The notes under the pieces were generated by a model. The model ran no database searches, was not told where the DNA came from, and saw only the letters and a program-made list of their open reading frames with translations. The position numbers and the translations under genes are program-made. Shown piece by piece: positions 58,916 through 64,000 of a stretch of DNA of 64,000 nt. The stretch is from contig CAJUAN010000010.1 in assembly GCA_910584715.1 (NCBI GenBank), forward strand, positions 1-64,000. Direction: 5' to 3'. Every line of letters begins with the position of its first letter. Positions within the stretch are counted from its first letter, which is position 1. This DNA comes from an uncultured Oscillospiraceae bacterium (GTDB lineage Bacteria; Bacillota; Clostridia; Oscillospirales; Ruminococcaceae).

Positions 58916-59482
58916 TTAGTCCGTATCAACTTCTATCTGCTCCTCTTTGTTTTCGAGAGCATAGCCCAGCACCCTGCGGTAAAATTCCGCCGGGTCGAGC
59001 ATGATTTTTTCCCTGATAAGCTCAGCTTGTTCCTTGTCAGGAGCGTACAGGCTTATCCGCATAAGGTCGTAGTTTGTATCGCCGATACGGCACCGCACCT
59101 CGCAGCCGTTGTCCGTTTCCGCAATATTCGTATCCGCGGAGCTTTCTCTTTCCAGCCGCGCAAAATAGCTTAACGCCGCTTTCAGTATCTCCTTGCGGAA
59201 ATAAAGCGGAACGGTGTCGTTGAAGTAATCCGCGCCGAAGCGTCCCTTTTCGGTGGGCTCTATATAGACCTTTCCGTCCCTTTCGGTACGGGTGAGGGAA
59301 CCGTTTTTCAGCAGTCCCTCCAAAGCCTCGCTGTAATAAAAGTAGTTTATAACGCCGCTTTCCTCGGCGATCTCGTAAAGCTGCTCTTCTGTGACCGGCT
59401 GCTTTAAGCGGTCGAGCAAATAACATATGAGTACTCTGACGCGGTGTGCGGAGTTAAGCTCCGCGGAATTGTAGTCGTTCAT
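58916..59482 (-). CDS. DUF4364 regulator-like protein
   Basis: A 188-residue DUF4364 protein (winged-helix type, clostridial). The start at 59482 follows GGAG. N-terminal winged helix: RVRVLICYLLDRLKQPVTEE, INYFYYSEALEGLLKNGSLT, then a C-terminal alpha/beta domain (YDLMRISLYAPDKEQAELI). It probably regulates gene expression, but targets are unknown. It follows the membrane-protein gene by 29 nt on the same strand. Confidence 0.75.
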   Translation of the reverse strand: MNDYNSAELNSAHRVRVLICYLLDRLKQPVTEEQLYEIAEESGVINYFYYSEALEGLLKNGSLTRTERDGKVYIEPTEKGRFGADYFNDTVPLYFRKEILKAALSYFARLERESSADTNIAETDNGCEVRCRIGDTNYDLMRISLYAPDKEQAELIREKIMLDPAEFYRRVLGYALENKEEQIEVDTD

Positions 59483-59511
59483 AAAAGCTCCGTATTGGAA
59501 TAATATTGGGT

Positions 59512-60249
59512 TCAAAGCATACTATCTATTTTTCTCGTACCCTTGGGAGGGGGAGAATCTATTGAAAGTTCGTCCATTTCCATGGGTAGAGGAAGCGTTT
59601 TTTCATCGGAATCCGTATTGTCCTCAGTTTCCTTGGCTTCCTTTCTCAGACGTTTTTGGTACTCGCTCTGGTGATATCTCAGCCCCAGAGAATTTGACAT
59701 AGCTTTCGGTTCGTTTATCATTTCAATGAAATCGGGGTATCCGTCCTGGAGTGACAGATAGTCAAGCTCCCTGTAGAGCCTGCGTACAAAATCTTCCAGC
59801 CACATTCCGTAGCAGCCGTATGCGAGCGCATACAGTCCGAAGGGTATTGTAAACGAGCCTGTAAACATGCCGATAAGACTTCCCGCAGTTCCCGCGGCGT
59901 ACAACCCGAAAAGCACATAATGCGGCTTGCGGGCTTTGAAAAAATGCGCCGCCGCAGTTATCGCCGTGACAAGAAAAAGATACCCTATAAACAGGTACGG
60001 CACAGTCATGGGATTTGCCTGCTTTTCAATTACCTCGCCTGTCATAATGTTCCTGAGCATTCTGTCAGCGAAGTCTGCCGCTTTGCCTATAATATTCAGG
60101 ATAGCCGAAAAAGCATAATACAGCGTCATAAATGCAAACGCAGCTCCCGACGGGATAATACCCGCCCAGAACGAAAATTTGAAGTGCTTCTGCAATTTCT
60201 TGTAGCGGTAATGATTAGCCTTGAAAAGCTCGTCGCGCCTTGAGGACAT
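59512..60249 (-). CDS. Hypothetical four-helix membrane protein
   Basis: A 245-residue membrane protein of no recognised family. Hydrophobic helices at about 28-52, 85-105, 113-130 and 130-150 are followed by a long charged cytoplasmic tail (about 155-245) with an acidic Pro-rich end (PLPMEMDELSIDSPPPKG). The N-terminus is basic. Its start lies 14 nt after aroC on the same strand, so it is probably cotranscribed with the shikimate genes without being part of the pathway. Confidence 0.6.
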   Translation of the reverse strand: MSSRRDELFKANHYRYKKLQKHFKFSFWAGIIPSGAAFAFMTLYYAFSAILNIIGKAADFADRMLRNIMTGEVIEKQANPMTVPYLFIGYLFLVTAITAAAHFFKARKPHYVLFGLYAAGTAGSLIGMFTGSFTIPFGLYALAYGCYGMWLEDFVRRLYRELDYLSLQDGYPDFIEMINEPKAMSNSLGLRYHQSEYQKRLRKEAKETEDNTDSDEKTLPLPMEMDELSIDSPPPKGTRKIDSML

Positions 60250-60263
60250 AATATACCTCCAAA

Positions 60264-61355
60264 TCAGAAGTTCGGATAATCAAGCATATGCGAGAGAATA
60301 GCAATATTTGCCGCCGCCTCCACGCAGGGCACCGCTCTGGGAACGACGCAGGGGTCGTGTCTGCCCTTGATCTCCAGGGTCTCGTTGGTAAGGGAGCTTA
60401 TGTTGACGGTCTCCTGGGGTCTCGCTATGGACGGCGTGGGCTTGAACGCGACTCTGAAAACTATGGGCATTCCCGAGGATATACCGCCAAGTATGCCGCC
60501 GTGATTGTTTGTTTTAGTCAGAACGTGACCGTGGCCGTCCACATAAAATTCGTCGTTGTTCTGGCTGCCCAGCATTTCAGCCGCCTTGAAGCCCGCGCCG
60601 AACTCTATGCCCTTGACCGCGGGTATGCCGAAAACAAGCTGGGCGATGCTGTTTTCAAGTCCCTCGAAAATGGGAGAGCCTATTCCCGCCGGAACATTGG
60701 TGACAACGCATTCAACAACGCCGCCGAGACTGTCCAGGCTTTCACGAGCCTTGGCGATGTCCTCAACCATAGCCGCGCCCTTTTTATCGTTAAGTACCGG
60801 GAATTTCTTGTGCCTGAGCGCAACTATGTCCTCTTTGGAAACCCCGCAGGGATCAAACTGCTTGTCCTTGATATTGTGTACCTGCAAAATATGCGCGCCG
60901 GTGTAGATGCCCCTGCGCTCCAGTACCTGACCGCATACCGCCCCCGCAAAGCAGAGGGGAGCCGTAAGCCTGCCGGAGAAATGCCCCCCGCCGCGGACGT
61001 CGTTGAAGCCCTTGTAGCGGAGCGCGCCCGTATAGTCCGCGTGACCAGGACGTGCAAGCTTGGAGATGTTGCCGTAATCCTGCGAATGGGTGTCGCTGTT
61101 ATTTATGAACGCAGCAACGGGAGTACCCGTGGTGTAGCCGTTATAGATACCCGACAGGATGTTGGGCATATCGGCTTCCCGCCTGTGGGTAGAGGTCGCG
61201 TCGTTCTTGGGTGCGCGCCTGTTCATAAAGCAGCGCAGCTCCTCCGGGTCGATATGCTCACCGGGGGGGAGCTTGTCAAGCACCACTCCGATAGCGGGAC
61301 CGTGGGATTCTCCGAAAATTGATATCGTAAGATTGTGGTTCCAGAATGAAGACAT
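60264..61355 (-). CDS. aroC: Chorismate synthase
   Basis: A 363-residue enzyme catalysing the last step of chorismate synthesis with reduced FMN. Landmarks: FGESHGPAIGVVLDKLPPG, RPGHADYTGALRYKGFNDVRGGGHFSGR, and the C-terminal VAFKPTPSIARPQETVN, KGRHDPCVVPRAVPC. All signature regions are intact. It follows aroA by 54 nt in the shikimate operon. Confidence 0.95.
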   Translation of the reverse strand: MSSFWNHNLTISIFGESHGPAIGVVLDKLPPGEHIDPEELRCFMNRRAPKNDATSTHRREADMPNILSGIYNGYTTGTPVAAFINNSDTHSQDYGNISKLARPGHADYTGALRYKGFNDVRGGGHFSGRLTAPLCFAGAVCGQVLERRGIYTGAHILQVHNIKDKQFDPCGVSKEDIVALRHKKFPVLNDKKGAAMVEDIAKARESLDSLGGVVECVVTNVPAGIGSPIFEGLENSIAQLVFGIPAVKGIEFGAGFKAAEMLGSQNNDEFYVDGHGHVLTKTNNHGGILGGISSGMPIVFRVAFKPTPSIARPQETVNISSLTNETLEIKGRHDPCVVPRAVPCVEAAANIAILSHMLDYPNF

Positions 61356-61409
61356 TTTATTCGATCAGTCCTTTCCTGATAGAAATTGGATATTAGAAGC
61401 CGTCAGAAG

Positions 61410-62675
61410 TCATGTTCTTTCAAATTCGACGTTCCCGCCGAGAGAAGCGAAATCCGTCCAGAAATCGGGATAGCTTTTCGCCACGGCTTCCGCGCCGGTA
61501 ACGGTTATCTCGCCGTCAGCCATGGTTGACGCTATCGCGGACGCCATAACTATCCTGTGGTCGTTGCAGCCGTCTATTACCCCGCCGTGAAAGCGCTCCA
61601 CGGGCTCTATCTCAAGGGAATCCTCCCCGACGGAGATCTTCCCGCCGATATTTCCCAGCGCTGAGGCTATCGCTTCAAGACGGTCGCTTTCCTTTATTTT
61701 CAGGCGTTTCGCGCCCGTAATGCGGCTCGTCCCGTCGGTAAAGCAGCCCAGCACGGCAAGTACGGGAACAAGGTCGGGAATATCGGAAACGTCCGCCGTA
61801 AACGCGGGAAGTCTCTTTACGCCCGTACCGTTTATCTTATTATAGCCTATACCGCCGATAATTTCAAGTATCTTTTTATCTCCCTGCACGGAATTTTCGC
61901 TGAGGTTGTCCACCTGCACCTCCGAGCCGAGAGCGTTGGCGACGAAGTAAAACGCCGCCTGGGAGTAGTCCCCCTCCACGGAAACGTCCGCGCTGCGGTA
62001 CTTCTGACCGCCTCTTATGCGGTAAACGGGCAGACCGTCCTTGTCCTCGTTTTCGTCAATATTTATCCCGAAGCGGGACAGGGCTTCAACGGTCATATCC
62101 GCGTAGGGCTTGGATTCCAGCCTTGAGGCAAGTCTTATAACGGAATTTCCGCTGCACAGGGGAAGCGCGAAAAGCAGTCCCGAAATGAACTGGGAGGAAA
62201 TGTCCCCCTCTAAAACATAGTCGCCGCCTTTAAGGGTACCGTTCATGGTAAAGGGCATTACACCCTCGGTCTTGGTGATGACCGCGCCGTTTTTGCCCAG
62301 CTCCCTTATGTAGGGGGTTATAGGTCTTTCGGGGAGCTTTCCCCTTCCGTGAAACTCGCAGGAGCAGCCCAGAGCCGCGGCTATTGGTATGATAAATCTC
62401 ATGGTGGAGCCGCTTTCACGGCAGTCGATAACAGCCGAGGCGGCGGGGGTCTTTATTCCCATTACAGTGTAAGTATTTCCCTCGCGGAAAATTTTCGCTC
62501 CAAGAGCGGTAAGCGCGCCGACAGTAGCGTCGATGTCCTCGGAAGCGCTTATATTCGATATCTCGGAAACTCCTCCCGCAAGCGCCGCCGCAATAAGCAT
62601 ACGGTGTGAAAAGCTTTTCGAGGACGGCGCGTTCACTCTGCCTATAAGCTTTGACGGTTTGATCCTAACATTCAT
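61410..62675 (-). CDS. aroA: EPSP synthase (3-phosphoshikimate 1-carboxyvinyltransferase)
   Basis: A 421-residue enzyme joining shikimate 3-phosphate and PEP. Motifs: PSSKSFSHRMLIAAALAGG (N-terminal substrate site), ESGSTMRFIIPIAAALGC, GDISSQFISGLLFALPL, GDYSQAAFYFVANALG and KESDRLEAIASALG. The length and RLK/E-type C-terminal region (DGCNDHRIVMASAI) are normal. Between aroB (84 nt) and aroC (54 nt), one transcript. Confidence 0.95.
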   Translation of the reverse strand: MNVRIKPSKLIGRVNAPSSKSFSHRMLIAAALAGGVSEISNISASEDIDATVGALTALGAKIFREGNTYTVMGIKTPAASAVIDCRESGSTMRFIIPIAAALGCSCEFHGRGKLPERPITPYIRELGKNGAVITKTEGVMPFTMNGTLKGGDYVLEGDISSQFISGLLFALPLCSGNSVIRLASRLESKPYADMTVEALSRFGINIDENEDKDGLPVYRIRGGQKYRSADVSVEGDYSQAAFYFVANALGSEVQVDNLSENSVQGDKKILEIIGGIGYNKINGTGVKRLPAFTADVSDIPDLVPVLAVLGCFTDGTSRITGAKRLKIKESDRLEAIASALGNIGGKISVGEDSLEIEPVERFHGGVIDGCNDHRIVMASAIASTMADGEITVTGAEAVAKSYPDFWTDFASLGGNVEFERT

Positions 62676-62759
62676 AAACTGACAGCTTTCCGTCTTTGAA
62701 AATTTTGCTGACGGAAAACAAGTCCTCCTTTCCGAATATGGTTCAGGTTTAATATTTAT

Positions 62760-63851
62760 TCATTCGGAAGCCTCGGAAAGCATTGCGAAAAAGCTTTCCA
62801 CAGGCATTTTTTTTATCATGGACGCTCCCACGTCGCAGCATACTATAACATTTATCGTATCGCCGAAACGCTTCTTGTCGTTCAGGCAAGCGCTTCCGAG
62901 CTGCTCCGGAGTCGGCTCCACGGACACGTTCAGACCGTATCCGTCAAGACATTTTGCAAGTCTTTCGCATGTGCCCTTTTCCGCGAGCATATGCCTTTCG
63001 GCAATACCGGTTATCATTTTCATGCCCGCCGCCACTGCCTGTCCGTGGGTTATGCCGGTGTAATTGTAGTACTGCTCTATTGAGTGTCCCAGCGTGTGAC
63101 CGAAATTCAGCTTCATTCTTTCTCCGGTGTCAAACTCGTCCGCCTGAACAACGTCACGCTTTATGGCGACGTTTCGGGCGATAACGTCCTCCAGCACGTC
63201 CTTGTTTTCGCGGAGGGTCTTCAAGTCATATTTTTCCAGCAGTTCAAACAGCTTTGCGGATTTTATCATTCCGTGCTTCACAACTTCGCCCATTCCGTCG
63301 GTGAAAAATTCGTCGGGCAGAGTATCCAGCGCGTCGATATCGCACAGCACAAGCTTAGGCTGCTTAAAAGCTCCCACAAGATTTTTTCCTCCCGCAAGAT
63401 CCACCGCGGTCTTTCCTCCCACGGAGGAATCCACCTGAGCCAGAAGCGTTGTGGGTATTTGGACAAAATCCATGCCGCGCAGGTAGGTCGCCGCCGCGAA
63501 GCCGGTCATATCGCCGGTTACGCCGCCGCCCAGAGCCGCAAGACAGTCGCTTCGGCTGAAGCTGTTCTCGCACAGAAAATTCCATATCTTAACAAGCGTG
63601 TCGGTATTCTTGGACTGCTCCCCGTGGGGAAAAACAAATCTGCACACCGAAAAGCCCGCGCTTTCAAGGGATTTCTGCACCGCGTCTCCGTAAAGAGCGT
63701 TTACGTTGTCGTCGGTTATCAGACCTATCTTTTCCGCTTGGGAGACCTCTTTGACATAGCTTCCGCACTCGGACAGAAGCCCCCTGCCCACAAGCACGTC
63801 GTAGACTCCCGAAGCCTTTACGGTTATTCTTTCAATTTTGGAACTTGTCAT
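62760..63851 (-). CDS. aroB: 3-dehydroquinate synthase
   Basis: A 363-residue NAD- and metal-dependent enzyme forming 3-dehydroquinate from DAHP. Motifs: NAD-binding LAALGGGVTGDMTGFAAATY, substrate region PTTLLAQVDSSVGGKTAVD, NFGHTLGHSIE and GQAVAAGM with metal-ligand His residues. Complete length. Follows the DAHP synthase gene by 39 nt. Confidence 0.95.
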   Translation of the reverse strand: MTSSKIERITVKASGVYDVLVGRGLLSECGSYVKEVSQAEKIGLITDDNVNALYGDAVQKSLESAGFSVCRFVFPHGEQSKNTDTLVKIWNFLCENSFSRSDCLAALGGGVTGDMTGFAAATYLRGMDFVQIPTTLLAQVDSSVGGKTAVDLAGGKNLVGAFKQPKLVLCDIDALDTLPDEFFTDGMGEVVKHGMIKSAKLFELLEKYDLKTLRENKDVLEDVIARNVAIKRDVVQADEFDTGERMKLNFGHTLGHSIEQYYNYTGITHGQAVAAGMKMITGIAERHMLAEKGTCERLAKCLDGYGLNVSVEPTPEQLGSACLNDKKRFGDTINVIVCCDVGASMIKKMPVESFFAMLSEASE

Positions 63852-63890
63852 AAAATCAGACTCCGATCCTCGGTTTAAATGGGTCAGGGA

Positions 63891-64000
63891 TTAGCCTACA
63901 GTCCTGCCAAAGTATTCCGCAAGACCTTTTACCTTTTTCATGATATCCGCAAATTTATCGGGAGTAAGCTGCTGACCGCCGTCGGAAAGCGCGCTCTTGG
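63891..64000 (-). CDS. DAHP synthase (AroF-type), C-terminal end, partial
   Basis: The last 35 residues of a gene that continues beyond the right edge; the visible frame begins at 63998 and ends at the TAA at 63891. The tail reads KSALSDGGQQLTPDKFADIM, then KKVKGLAEYFGRTVG, matching the C-terminus of AroF/AroG-type 3-deoxy-7-phosphoheptulonate synthases (ALSDG.QSL.P..F). Position directly before aroB supports this. It is the first committed step of the shikimate pathway. Confidence 0.75.
   Translation of the reverse strand, partial: KSALSDGGQQLTPDKFADIMKKVKGLAEYFGRTVG

Noticed and set aside
60288..61322. 344-codon frame opposite aroC
   Set aside because: Fully antisense to chorismate synthase, whose motifs are intact; a codon-bias shadow.

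Overview
The window reads as a chromosomal segment of an anaerobic, plant-fibre-associated Firmicute, most likely a Ruminococcus-like member of the Oscillospiraceae. The evidence is Spo0A, a BceS/BceR-type two-component pair, a DUF421/DUF4363 pair, DUF4364, a two-gene SUF system, an NrdD-tail-like small protein, and GH1, GH5, GH51 and GH4-type carbohydrate genes. Genes are dense and in short operons. Many starts follow AAAGGAG-type ribosome sites, several starts are GTG or TTG, and promoters are mostly near-consensus sigma-A with 17-bp spacers. No tRNA, rRNA, CRISPR array, phage gene or transposase was recognised.

Layout. 0-8 kb: DUF421/DUF4363 pair, a YkuI-like EAL protein, a small membrane protein, and a tight four-gene operon encoding a zinc-ribbon/PASTA pseudokinase, a membrane-anchored C39-like peptidase and a BceRS-like two-component system. 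8-12 kb: AEC transporter and a polar amino-acid ABC importer. 12-15.3 kb: two small XRE regulators, Spo0A, and a MetY-type sulfhydrylase behind a consensus promoter and a 144-nt leader. 15.3-22.2 kb: LytTR regulator, a MerR regulator fused to a decayed beta-lactamase-like domain, a GHKL kinase, and two ABC exporter half-transporters. 22.4-28.6 kb: a small possible TIR-fold protein, an ECF sigma factor with a translationally coupled membrane partner, two secreted tandem paralogues and a lysine-rich protein. 28.7-36.5 kb: a GH4-family homologue lacking the usual metal ligands, a 1389-residue helical-repeat protein with a C-terminal zinc ribbon, and a minimal SUF (SmsCB-like) pair.

36.9-43.5 kb is a hemicellulose/cellodextrin locus. 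An operon of sugar-binding lipoprotein, GH1 and AraC regulator is divergent from a GH51-GH5 operon. Each divergent promoter carries one copy of the same 23-bp element 12 nt upstream of its -35 box. 43.6-56.7 kb holds housekeeping and mixed genes: GNAT, LMW phosphatase, purB, CYTH protein, second MetY, radical SAM, MazG, TPR lipoprotein, MoxR/DUF58 and a deaminase. 56.7-60.2 kb has an ABC-2 exporter, a DUF4364 regulator and a membrane protein. 60.3-64 kb is a shikimate operon on the minus strand (DAHP synthase end, aroB, aroA, aroC) running off the right edge.

Most candidates for new biology are regulatory or sensory: the pseudokinase/C39/BceRS operon, the duplicated AraC-type element, the MerR/beta-lactamase fusion inside a LytTR-ABC island, the metY leader with an 11-codon reading frame, and the giant helical-repeat protein. 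All functional statements rest on motif recognition by eye; no database search was run.
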